Shown one piece after another: positions 1 through 7,826 of a stretch of 10,654 bases of DNA. Source of the DNA: a bacterium (lineage in GTDB: Bacteria; Patescibacteriota; Microgenomatia; UBA1400; PJMF01); NCBI GenBank assembly GCA_900299155.1, contig OMIS01000094.1:1-10654 (forward strand), in the 5' to 3' direction. Positions within the stretch are counted from its first letter, which is position 1. The number at the start of each line of letters is the position of its first letter. The notes below the pieces were generated by a model, which was not told the origin of the DNA, made no database searches, and saw nothing but the letters and a program-made list of their open reading frames with translations. The position numbers and the translations under genes are program-made.

Positions 1-453
1 ACTTATGTCAAAGGCTTTGCTACCAGGTAAAATGCTGGACGTAGCCAAAAATCCCATCTCAAGTGCAGTGGCTGGGATCACTACATAAAACTTTTTATCT
101 AAAACATTGCGTTCATGAATTAAGTTCCCCACAAACTCCCGATACATTCTGATACGCCTGCGCATCGTTTCATTTTCCGCCTGGAGTTCTTGTTCCTGCA
201 AAATTTTTAAGTATGAAGTAACGTCTTTTGTTTGAGAATGGATAATAATTTGAACCGTGTAGTTAAGTGAGTTAAGTAGTCCTGCATAGGCATACATGAT
301 CGCGTCTTGTTCTTCTTCTGCCAGCAAACCAAAATTCATGGCATCTACCGTAAGAATAGTAGAAACAGTGCCATCCTTCATGATCACAAAATTATTAGTG
401 ATATCGTAGATATCCAAAAATTGCTGGGTAGTAGATTGGATAATGTCAGACAT
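1..453 (-). CDS. TraC-like / VirB4-associated conjugation protein, N-terminal part (runs off left edge)
   Basis: The first 151 codons are open from ATG at 453 to the window edge; the 3' part is missing. I translated this frame by hand. It starts MSDIIQSTTQQFLDIYDI, followed by a beta-rich stretch (FVIMKDGTVSTILTV, residues 22-36), a helix with acidic residues (GLLAEEEQDAIMYAYAGLLN, 42-61), a strand (YTVQIIIHSQ, 65-74), a charged helix (about 76-117) and DKKFYVVIP (119-127). From memory of the family, this pattern is typical of the TraC-like protein that sits between PrgI and the VirB4 ATPase in Microgenomates T4SS-like loci, where it resembles the N-terminal non-ATPase part of VirB4/TraC. No Walker motif lies in the visible part. 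It follows the PrgI gene after 75 bases. If the frame continued into an ATPase it would be VirB4 itself, which cannot be decided here. The role in a cytoplasmic membrane-bound complex is inferred. Confidence 0.72.
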   Translation of the reverse strand, partial: MSDIIQSTTQQFLDIYDITNNFVIMKDGTVSTILTVDAMNFGLLAEEEQDAIMYAYAGLLNSLNYTVQIIIHSQTKDVTSYLKILQEQELQAENETMRRRIRMYREFVGNLIHERNVLDKKFYVVIPATALEMGFLATSSILPGSKAFDIS

Positions 454-459
454 ATTCGT

Positions 460-465
460 ATTTTA
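460..465 (-). promoter_or_regulatory. Candidate -10 element (TAAAAT) next to the TraC-like start
   Basis: Read on the minus strand, TAAAAT ends 6 bases before the ATG at 453. The only purine-rich run upstream (AAAGAGAG) is too far from the ATG to be a usual Shine-Dalgarno. A transcript from this -10 would start at or within a base or two of the ATG, so it would be leaderless. No good -35 was seen. The same arrangement occurs at three other starts in the window, which is the main reason to list it. Confidence 0.35.
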
Positions 466-513
466 CACTCTCTTTATGGTACTGGCTTTAGGACCAGGCT
501 GCAATAACGGTCG

Positions 514-547
514 TGAAGTACTTACGTTTTAGACACTCCGTACTTCA
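514..547 (-). repeat. Inverted repeat spanning the PrgI stop codon
   Basis: The arms TGAAGTAC (514-521) and GTACTTCA (540-547) are perfect 8-base complements around an 18-base loop. The loop contains the TAA stop of the PrgI gene (529-531). No T-run follows on the minus strand, so it does not fit an intrinsic terminator. A hairpin here could affect mRNA stability or processing between PrgI and the TraC-like gene, or it may be chance. Confidence 0.3.
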
Positions 548-1713
548 AGTGGTTCTACAATCTTTCCTGCTAAACTAATACTCATTTGATTAAATTTGTA
601 GCCGTCTTTTTCTACGGAAACTACATACTCACCATTCTCCAGTGGCGTTGTGATGAAAAATTGTCCCAGTGCGTTGCTTTTTACAGCGCGAGAAACAGTC
701 CCTTGCTGTGTCTTGATCTCTACAATTGCTCCTGGAATAAGCTCATTTTTTGGAGTCAAGATCATACCCACCAATTTATTTGGAGTATTAGGTTTACTAG
801 GGAAGGGAAGTTCAGCATTAAAGTGGACGGTGTCAGTAGCAGAAACAGATCGTGTCTGGGGAGCTATTTGACCCACAAACGCACGTTCATTACCTTCTGT
901 GGTTTGTTGTTGAACAAGTGCCGCCACCTCTTCATTCAGTGCAGGTTTACTTACCTCGACTGGCTGGATCTCTGGAATTTGAATGGATTGTGCTACTTCT
1001 TGAGTATCCAGATAGGCGTCTTTTTTATTTGTTGTTAGATGTTGTTGGGTAAGGCTGGGATCTAATAGATAAGTGTCAATTTCCGTGCCACCGAGTGAGT
1101 TCGCTGAAAAACGATCGTCAGTACCTTGGACTTCTTCAATTGATGCTTGGCGCATACTACGGACTCTAACAGTCAAGTTGGGTTTATCTTGTGATTCTAC
1201 AGATGTTTCAATTTTTACTTCACGGACTACCTGCGTTTGAAAAATATCGAGTATTGAACTCATGCGCATCCGTTCCTCAGTTGAAAAATCAGAAACTCCT
1301 TCCAGTGGTGAAGTTGAAGAAATAAATTCTTTGATTCTTTGTCTGCGTACGGGACTTAGGTCAATTTCTTGTAAACTTGATACATCAACATGATCTGCCT
1401 TAAATAAAAATGGTGCAGGAATGTTGTAACTGCGTTTCCAGAAAAATTGAGTAGGCTTATACAAGATGCTGATAAAGGTAGAAATCCAGTGACTGAGCGG
1501 CCGCTCTTCAATCGGTAAAAATGCAGCAGCAAACCCACCTGCTGCAAAAATAATAATCAGTGGCCACTTAATGATAGAAATTAAATTTGTTTGATAAATC
1601 AATAATCCTGCAATTACACCAGCAGCAGCTTCTCCAAACTGCTTGAGCGTCATACTACCCACAATATGAAACCTGTAGTTAGTGATGTCTTGTGGTATTG
1701 GATGTTCTTTCAT
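529..1713 (-). CDS. PrgI family (VirB3-like) membrane protein with C-terminal carboxypeptidase-regulatory-like domain
   Basis: A 394-residue protein. The N-terminus (HPIPQDITNYRF, then GSMTLKQFGEAAAG) is the recognisable PrgI start, so the ATG at 1713 is well supported even though no clear Shine-Dalgarno precedes it. Two membrane helices follow (about 27-42 and 47-66), then ERPLSHW (70-76) and a basic juxtamembrane stretch. In Gram-positive conjugation PrgI is the VirB3-like inner-membrane component that partners with the VirB4 ATPase. Classical PrgI is only about 110-120 residues; here a long polar linker (about 100-310) leads to a terminal domain (about 312-394). That domain has the pattern of carboxypeptidase-regulatory/CnaB-like beta-sandwiches: GMILTPKNELIPGAIVEI, then a GQFFITTPLENGEY turn and VSVEKDGYK. 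The gene lies 42 bases after the 334-residue gene and 75 bases before the TraC-like gene, in the same direction. The family call is firm; the role of the C-terminal domain is unknown. Confidence 0.85.
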   Translation of the reverse strand: MKEHPIPQDITNYRFHIVGSMTLKQFGEAAAGVIAGLLIYQTNLISIIKWPLIIIFAAGGFAAAFLPIEERPLSHWISTFISILYKPTQFFWKRSYNIPAPFLFKADHVDVSSLQEIDLSPVRRQRIKEFISSTSPLEGVSDFSTEERMRMSSILDIFQTQVVREVKIETSVESQDKPNLTVRVRSMRQASIEEVQGTDDRFSANSLGGTEIDTYLLDPSLTQQHLTTNKKDAYLDTQEVAQSIQIPEIQPVEVSKPALNEEVAALVQQQTTEGNERAFVGQIAPQTRSVSATDTVHFNAELPFPSKPNTPNKLVGMILTPKNELIPGAIVEIKTQQGTVSRAVKSNALGQFFITTPLENGEYVVSVEKDGYKFNQMSISLAGKIVEPLEVRSV

Positions 1714-1755
1714 GATGGACAGGTGAAAAAATCACATTAGATCGAGTTTATTTTA

Positions 1756-2760
1756 TCATGATTGGGCGTCTTCTGTTTGTACAGCTGGTGTGATGATTTC
1801 TCCATAAAACTGCTGACCTTGTGCGTTGATTAATTGCCCAGAAAAACGATAGTAGGGGACAATTCGTTTTGTATCACTGCTCACGCGATATTCAATAGTA
1901 ATGGTATTGAGTGCAGCAGAAGTAATTTGCTCAAGAGATTCACTTTCAAAACCCTCATAATACGAGCTAATAATTGTAGCTTTATTAGCATTTATATTTG
2001 CTAGCGCTTCAGCCACAGTCAGAGTTTTAATCTTCCCATCTATTTTAGGTGTTAGAAAAAATGGATGAAAGGTGGCTTTTTGAATCTGATTATCCGCATT
2101 TATCATGACTCGCACTGGATATTCAAGTGATTTCTCTAAATAAATAGGGTAGGAGTCAATTTCAAATCCAAATGGTACATCAATTAAACCAGCCTGTGTT
2201 GGTTCTGTGATATCTCCATGAGCATCTGCATCTCGATATACTACTTTTTTGTCTAGGAGCTGCAAGTTATTTCCTGGAAGCACTGCTGCTACAAATTTTT
2301 GAGCAGTTTCAAGTGCAGTGAGACTATCTGCAATTTTATCGACTGGCAGGGCAACTTGTGTAGATAGTTCGTAACTCCCAGTAGAAGGAATCTCTTGGAG
2401 AGCATAATCTGGACTTACCCAAAGCTCAGGAACATTTGGATTCCGTTGGAGTTTATATTGAGCAATCAGCTTATCTTTTATAGTTCTATCTTCAAAATTA
2501 AGTGGTACAAAGTTTTCTGCTGTTGCAACCACAAGTTCTTTTGGGAGATCTGGGGTTGTTCCTACAAAGGTAACTTTTTCAAAGCGTGTAGTAGATCCTT
2601 GATAATTGCGATTTAAGGTGGGTTGAACTTCAATTTTTGTTGGCGTGAGTAGTCGTAATGTATAGCCAATCCCCAATACAAGAGCTGAAAAAACTAACAG
2701 CAATTGAAACCACTTATACGTTTTCTTTTTTTCCAACTGCGGCTCTTGTAGTTCGGGCAT
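1756..2760 (-). CDS. Single-pass membrane protein of a T4SS-like cluster, function unknown
   Basis: A 334-residue protein that I cannot assign firmly. A short basic cytoplasmic tail (KKKTYK, 11-16) precedes one membrane helix (about 18-39); the remaining roughly 290 residues are soluble and probably outside the membrane. No lipobox is present. The C-terminal half has strand-helix units with LEYPVRVMINADNQIQKATF (212-231), then a helix beginning LTVAEALANIN (247-257), then EYRVSSD and VPYYRFSGQLINAQGQQFYG (301-320). This recalls YycI/PepSY-like folds (strands ending in YxxxG and xNA.G), though the match is by eye only. A bitopic protein in a conjugation cluster could also fill the VirB8/PrgL/TcpC position. 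It starts 8 bases after the stop of the 1665-residue gene with a clear Shine-Dalgarno, so the two are almost certainly co-transcribed. It ends in TGA followed directly by an in-frame TAA. Confidence 0.8.
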   Translation of the reverse strand: MPELQEPQLEKKKTYKWFQLLLVFSALVLGIGYTLRLLTPTKIEVQPTLNRNYQGSTTRFEKVTFVGTTPDLPKELVVATAENFVPLNFEDRTIKDKLIAQYKLQRNPNVPELWVSPDYALQEIPSTGSYELSTQVALPVDKIADSLTALETAQKFVAAVLPGNNLQLLDKKVVYRDADAHGDITEPTQAGLIDVPFGFEIDSYPIYLEKSLEYPVRVMINADNQIQKATFHPFFLTPKIDGKIKTLTVAEALANINANKATIISSYYEGFESESLEQITSAALNTITIEYRVSSDTKRIVPYYRFSGQLINAQGQQFYGEIITPAVQTEDAQS

Positions 2761-2764
2761 ATAT

Positions 2765-2770
2765 TCCTTT
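2765..2770 (-). promoter_or_regulatory. Shine-Dalgarno (AAAGGA) of the 334-residue membrane protein gene
   Basis: On the minus strand AAAGGA lies 4 bases before the ATG at 2760 and overlaps the stop codon (TAA, 2771-2769) of the upstream giant gene. It confirms the start and suggests translational coupling. It is the only convincing Shine-Dalgarno among the starts examined here. Confidence 0.65.
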
Positions 2771-5700
2771 ACTTACAACTTCTGGTAGGCGTTCCCACCG
2801 TGGCACTTAATCCACCTGGTACTATATTGCGCAAACCTAATCCGGGATCATCAGGATAATCTCGATCATTTCGTAATTCATAGTGTAAGTGTGGTCCCGT
2901 ACTATTTCCGGTACTTCCCACAAATCCAATAATTTCTCCCGCCACGACTGCTTCAGCTTTTTTGCCTCTAAATTTTTCTGCCACACCACTTAAGTGACCA
3001 AAGAAAACCACTCTATGTTGTTGTGTGCTATCACCGGGTAAAACAAACTCTAGTGTCAGCAAATTACCGTAGCCTGTGGTATCCAAACCTTTATCATTTA
3101 TAAATCCAGGAAATGGTGCATGAATAGGAGTCCCCAGAGGTGCTCCAATGTCAAATGCATCAGATTTAGCGTGAGTAGGTACAGACTTCATAAAAGGATA
3201 TGTGGTAATGACTCCAGTTACTGGCCAACAGCCAATCTTCGGTTCACCTATCAGTACATTTGCTGAAGCGTTATAGATCTGATTTGTTTCTACTGAATTA
3301 CCCGTAGAATCCATTACATCAAAGGTGATACTAAAGGTATTTGTGATATATGCATCTTTAAATTTATTATCAATGGCTGCTACATAGGTTATAGGTGGCG
3401 CTGCAGTAGTGAGTACCTCTGTAGGAATTTGTGAAACTCTAAAGGTGGATGTTATTGGATTTGGTGACACTTGATCACCAAAACTTGAAAAAGTATCAGT
3501 TGCCTCATTGATTTTAATAGTATATCCAGGTTTTGGTTGGATTGTAACGGTATAAGCAACGGTAAGAGCCGTATTATTAGGAATCTCTTTAGGATTTGCA
3601 CCTTTGTCAGGTGTTTTTGTGACTGTTACATACTTTTCGCTTACTTGTTGACCTGTGTTATTAAAACCTGATTTTGAAAACGGCTTAGTAGGGAGATCTA
3701 CTAAGAATGCTCCAGAGATAACGACGATAGTAAATATTGTCAAAATAAAGACAGGAGCCATAGCCATAACAGGGGCTAATAGTCCAATATTAGCTAAAGA
3801 CCAGATTGAGCTTGTAGTTGCTGCTCCTGTAGCTGGGTTTGCATATGGAGAATATGCTCCTGAGCCTTGTGCTGTATCTCTAATACTAGCGTTAGTATTT
3901 TGTGCTCTAGACATGCTTCTACTGGCCGTTTGTGGATCTGGTGACTGCACGTTAGTAGAGTTTGTCCCAGAAGCAGTTTGAGCTGATTGACTTTGAGCGT
4001 TCTGTCCACCACGCATCTCAGACATTGATCTATATCCCCGAACAGAACCTTCAGCAGCATCAGATCCCATACTAAAAGGATTAGCTGGTGTTCTAACTGT
4101 AATACCTGGAAAACGGAAGTTGGGAAATGCTAACCTAAATGCTCCGCCAAGTGCAAAACCTGGCGCAATCCCTGAAAGACCGAGCATACCAATGGAACCT
4201 AGTATTGAGGCAAGTGAAAGTGGGTTTGCAAGAATTGATAATAACCATGCTGTTCCAGCTGTTCCTGTAGCGAGTAAAACTTCTCTAAATCTTGGACTAG
4301 AAAAAAATGAATATGCTATCTGTGTAGCTGCCGTTAAATCACCTGAAGCTGCTCGAGCTATCTTTATACCTTGTGAAAAAGTATTTGCAATACCTGCAAG
4401 CTGTCGTATCTTACCTCCAGCTACATTCCCAAGTGCAGAGTCTTGCGACCCATATGGAAGTGGAATTCCCCTAGTAAAGTTAGTAGCCCCAAAACTTGCA
4501 CCTGCAGCAATCCCAGCTCCAGTAGCTACTGCATCTGTCGTGTTTATTCTTCCCTGCGCATTCTCTTGAATAGCTTGAATGTATTGGTTGGAAATTGCTT
4601 CAATTGTGGTTTGATTTTGCGCTGCTACCTCAGCCTTGTATGCTGCGTCAGCAGCCTCCCACAATGCCAAGTTCATCTCGTTACTAATGCGTTGTGCTAC
4701 CGCAGCATTTTGTACAGCTTGCCTATATGCTTCATCATACTCTTGCTGCTCTGCTGCAAAAACAAGTTCTTTAAACTTTCCTGCTCTCGCAGCCTCCACC
4801 AAATCAGCAATATCTCCTCTATAGGAAAGTATGCTAAAGGTAGGTGGAAATCGATCCGCCACTAAATCAGTTGTGTTACTGTTGAGTCTATCCCGAATAT
4901 TTTGTGGAATTGCGAAGCCGTCAAGTAATCTAAATGCGGCCTGTTGCTCTGGAGTTAAGTTGTTCCATGAGTTGCCCATTAGTTTTTCAAAAATCTGAGC
5001 TTTTTTGCGGATATTACCAGTAGCGGCGTCTGCGGTAGCTTCAGTTCCGTTTTCACTAGCTAGTTGAGTTGCAGATCGTACAGATGAAAGTTGCTTGTTA
5101 ATGTTTTGTGCAGTGGGCTTTTCATATGGAGTAGTAATGAAGCCTTGTGTGGTAGCACCTTCAGCTGGAGACAGATTAACACTGCGGACTTTAGCATAAT
5201 TAATTAAAACTTCTCGAAGAGTTTTATGGTTTTTCCCCGTTACATTTTCTGAAAGATTAAAAATAGTTCCCAGCAACTGCGCGTCAATATCCTGAACCAT
5301 CTTAATGGTATGTTCTTGACCATATGCCAGGAGCATTCCATCCAGAATTTTTGCGGTGCCTTCCAAGAAAACAGGTGAATCAATATTTATTTCTGACTTG
5401 AGTTGTTCTGCAAATAGTTTTTGAGCATCAACATGTTTAATATCATCAATAATGAAACGGACTCCACCTTCGTCAGTTAATAATCCTGCTGAAGAAGTTT
5501 TATTGAAGTCTCTTTGTATCGCAGCAAGATCTTCTTGGGTGTTAATAATGCCGTGTTCTTGATAATAGTGAATGAGTTCTGTATAGAGTTCTCCTAATTC
5601 TTTTCTAAATTTAGGATCAGCACTCAATGATTTTGTGATTTCAGCAAATAACGCATCTCTCTTCTGTGGATTTATGTATAACTCCAGCAATTCTTCAGTA

Positions 5701-7766
5701 GAAAGCTGCAAAATGTATGCGTATACCTTGGTCTCAAGTGCATGTTCTGCCTCAATATATTCTTTTTTGAGTTTTTCATCATTGAAAATGAGATCTGAAG
5801 TAATGTTGTGTGAAGTGAACAATTCGTACTTAGCGTTTTCAATCGCCCAGGCGGCTTCAATTTCAATCCGCTCAGTTCTATTGATTGCGGGAGTCGTAAA
5901 TTTTTGCTGAAAATTTTGATACTCTACTGCAAATCCTGCATCTCTTTGAATGCGCAGTGTAATATTTTTAATATGTCTGATTAAGCTGCTGGGAGACTTG
6001 GAAAGTTTTTGTAGCTCTGCAGGTGAGAGATTTGAAAGATACTCAATGGTCTGTGTATTTATAGTAGTAAACAGCTGTGGTGGAATTGAGTTTGCTTTTA
6101 GCGTATCTTCAGAAAATAGTTGCGCCATCGCACCCCAAGTCACCTGAGCTGCTTGCTTGGCAAGGACCTGCTGCGTTTGTTGTGGTAATGTCTGAACACT
6201 TTGTGTGCTGATGAATGTTTGTAACTGAGTGGGGGTCAGAACCTGAGGGGCGTCTGGAATTTCTCTCTCGGACAACTCAGGTTCGTAGTCATCAGTTCCC
6301 GTCTTAGAAGAATCAGCTGTATCTTGATCAGATTTCTGATCTTGAGTCTTTGTTTGAGTTTCTTCTTGCTGATCTGGTTTTTTCTTTGACTCTCCACCTT
6401 GCTGGTCGTCATCATCATTTTGATTTGCTTGCCGATTTTCTGCAGTTCTCTTTGCATCTAAAAGTGCATATTTTTCTTGTAATGATTGTTTCCAAGTTTC
6501 TAGTTCTGCATGAATTGCAGAAAGCTCAGGTTGAGCTGTGACAGAGGTAATAAATTGTTGCAGCGCATCTATAGTTTTCTGCCCTCTGAGACACTGTTGT
6601 TCAATCGTATTTTGATCTGTAGTAGCGGTATCAGTATCCAAAATAGAATTTATTTGCAAATCATAAAACTTTTGATAGTTCACAATGAAACGGTTGGATC
6701 TGCCAAATAAAATCTGTAGTGCTCTTTGGTATAGCTTGGTGCGGGCTATCAATGCTCCAGTTCCGATAAGCTCGGCTTTTTCTGCATCAGACAAACTTCC
6801 GATAATTGTATTTAGTTCATCTTCAATGATTTTTTGCAGTTCATCATGTAATTGTTGCGCTTCACCACGAATAGAATCTGGCAAATCGGACAGAGCATAG
6901 CCACCTTGCTCGAAAATTCTATCGAGTACATTTGCTCTCAGTGATGCCAAAACAAAGTTTCGAGATTCTAAAAGCCTCGTTTGATTATCTGGATCTTCGA
7001 AGTTGTAAGTTTGCTGACCATTTTGATCACTCTGATTTCCATCACCAGAATCATTTGAATCACGGAGATTTTGAACTAGTTCTTCCACTCTTTCACTTAT
7101 TTCCGCAGTGTTTGGTTCCTTTTCTTTAGTTTCTCGTTCAGGTTCTTGAGTTTCTCCAGCAGCTTCTTTGGCCAGATTTTCTTCAATTTCTAGTAAAGCT
7201 TGTACGACTCTCTCAAAAAGTGAACTTAACTGTGCAGTTTCACGCTGCATTGCCTCTTGAGAAAGATACAATCTTCCTCCTGAGCGGCCCCACTGCTGTA
7301 AATAATAAGTTTCTGTATCAGGATCTTTGAAATCTTCTAAAAATCGGCTCTGTAATTCTTTAGCGTAAAACTCTCGTTGTAGTGTTGTCGCAATTCCGAG
7401 GATCAATGAAACTGCATCAACAAAAAATAAGTGCGTTTTGGGTGAACCATGAAAATTTGGTTCATTTGGCCTGAGGTTGCTTACTTCCAGCTCTACAGGA
7501 ATTCCTTCTTCTTTGCTATTGCGATGCTGCTTAATCTTTATATGAATTTCTTGATTGGGATACAGCTCATACAATGTACTAGAATTACGATTTATCGCAT
7601 CAAGAATATCTAGAAATAAGTCTTTAAGTTCCTCAAAATTTTGTCTGGTGTATAAACCAAGCTGCTTAATTTGATCAATATCAATAGGATACTCGTCAGT
7701 AACTAATCCAGATGGAATACTGAAGGTGATGATTTTTGTTTTCGCTTGCTGAACAACATCTGCCAT
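2769..7766 (-). CDS. Giant membrane-anchored M23 peptidase, candidate VirB6/VirB1-like fusion of a T4SS-like cluster
   Basis: A 1665-residue protein in one intact frame. It has no signal peptide. Residues 1 to about 1150 are mostly soluble and helical, with two acidic, Gln-rich disordered stretches (about 196-260 and 445-515) and many Ala/Glu/Gln heptad-like helices. Hydrophobic segments follow at about 1163-1182 and 1185-1212 (Gly/Ser-rich), then a Ser/Asn/Gln-rich linker (about 1225-1320), then a strong segment at about 1324-1356. Residues about 1365-1510 look like an Ig-like or repeat beta domain (ALTVAYTVTIQPKPGYTIKI). The C-terminus (about 1512-1650) is an M23/LytM metallopeptidase with candidate zinc ligands H1532, D1539 (FDIGAPLGTPI) and H1628 in GPHLHYEL, plus H1591 (FFGHL) and H1626. 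M23 enzymes cleave peptide cross-links in peptidoglycan. Three crossings would put the N-terminus in the cytoplasm and the peptidase outside. Neighbours PrgI and TraC-like suggest it joins the VirB6-like channel and the wall hydrolase in one chain; this role is inferred. Confidence 0.85.
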   Translation of the reverse strand: MADVVQQAKTKIITFSIPSGLVTDEYPIDIDQIKQLGLYTRQNFEELKDLFLDILDAINRNSSTLYELYPNQEIHIKIKQHRNSKEEGIPVELEVSNLRPNEPNFHGSPKTHLFFVDAVSLILGIATTLQREFYAKELQSRFLEDFKDPDTETYYLQQWGRSGGRLYLSQEAMQRETAQLSSLFERVVQALLEIEENLAKEAAGETQEPERETKEKEPNTAEISERVEELVQNLRDSNDSGDGNQSDQNGQQTYNFEDPDNQTRLLESRNFVLASLRANVLDRIFEQGGYALSDLPDSIRGEAQQLHDELQKIIEDELNTIIGSLSDAEKAELIGTGALIARTKLYQRALQILFGRSNRFIVNYQKFYDLQINSILDTDTATTDQNTIEQQCLRGQKTIDALQQFITSVTAQPELSAIHAELETWKQSLQEKYALLDAKRTAENRQANQNDDDDQQGGESKKKPDQQEETQTKTQDQKSDQDTADSSKTGTDDYEPELSEREIPDAPQVLTPTQLQTFISTQSVQTLPQQTQQVLAKQAAQVTWGAMAQLFSEDTLKANSIPPQLFTTINTQTIEYLSNLSPAELQKLSKSPSSLIRHIKNITLRIQRDAGFAVEYQNFQQKFTTPAINRTERIEIEAAWAIENAKYELFTSHNITSDLIFNDEKLKKEYIEAEHALETKVYAYILQLSTEELLELYINPQKRDALFAEITKSLSADPKFRKELGELYTELIHYYQEHGIINTQEDLAAIQRDFNKTSSAGLLTDEGGVRFIIDDIKHVDAQKLFAEQLKSEINIDSPVFLEGTAKILDGMLLAYGQEHTIKMVQDIDAQLLGTIFNLSENVTGKNHKTLREVLINYAKVRSVNLSPAEGATTQGFITTPYEKPTAQNINKQLSSVRSATQLASENGTEATADAATGNIRKKAQIFEKLMGNSWNNLTPEQQAAFRLLDGFAIPQNIRDRLNSNTTDLVADRFPPTFSILSYRGDIADLVEAARAGKFKELVFAAEQQEYDEAYRQAVQNAAVAQRISNEMNLALWEAADAAYKAEVAAQNQTTIEAISNQYIQAIQENAQGRINTTDAVATGAGIAAGASFGATNFTRGIPLPYGSQDSALGNVAGGKIRQLAGIANTFSQGIKIARAASGDLTAATQIAYSFFSSPRFREVLLATGTAGTAWLLSILANPLSLASILGSIGMLGLSGIAPGFALGGAFRLAFPNFRFPGITVRTPANPFSMGSDAAEGSVRGYRSMSEMRGGQNAQSQSAQTASGTNSTNVQSPDPQTASRSMSRAQNTNASIRDTAQGSGAYSPYANPATGAATTSSIWSLANIGLLAPVMAMAPVFILTIFTIVVISGAFLVDLPTKPFSKSGFNNTGQQVSEKYVTVTKTPDKGANPKEIPNNTALTVAYTVTIQPKPGYTIKINEATDTFSSFGDQVSPNPITSTFRVSQIPTEVLTTAAPPITYVAAIDNKFKDAYITNTFSITFDVMDSTGNSVETNQIYNASANVLIGEPKIGCWPVTGVITTYPFMKSVPTHAKSDAFDIGAPLGTPIHAPFPGFINDKGLDTTGYGNLLTLEFVLPGDSTQQHRVVFFGHLSGVAEKFRGKKAEAVVAGEIIGFVGSTGNSTGPHLHYELRNDRDYPDDPGLGLRNIVPGGLSATVGTPTRSCK

Positions 7767-7773
7767 GAGAGTA

Positions 7774-7779
7774 ATTATA
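7774..7779 (-). promoter_or_regulatory. Candidate -10 element (TATAAT) of the T4SS-like operon
   Basis: A consensus TATAAT on the minus strand ends 7 bases before the ATG at 7766; the spacer is TACTCTC, with no Shine-Dalgarno. No recognisable -35 lies 16-19 bases upstream. A leaderless transcript would start here and probably cover the giant gene, the 334-residue gene and PrgI. The 60-base gap to the transporter gene contains no terminator-like hairpin, so read-through from upstream is also possible. Confidence 0.45.
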
Positions 7780-7826
7780 CCTGGTTCTCCGACATTTTTG
7801 GGTAGGGAAGTAGTGCGGTAAAATCA

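Noticed and set aside
1753..1758. TGA read as glycine (code 25).
   Set aside because: The TGA at 1758-1756 is followed at once by TAA, and none of the long frames contains in-frame TGA, so the standard code fits.
4120..4569. Plus-strand open frames opposite the giant gene (e.g. 4120-4569, 3655-3981, 5635-5910) and opposite PrgI (586-1038).
   Set aside because: They mirror well-supported minus-strand genes, have no start signals and look like low-complexity antisense translations.
2769..7766. Phage tail tape-measure protein with a lytic M23 domain.
   Set aside because: Length, coiled helices and the M23 domain fit, but the neighbours are PrgI and TraC-like conjugation genes, no other phage gene is present, and an outer Ig-like domain is not typical.
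7767..7826. Intrinsic terminator between the transporter and the giant gene, and likewise at 8865-8945.
   Set aside because: Neither gap has a GC-rich hairpin followed by a T-run on the minus strand.
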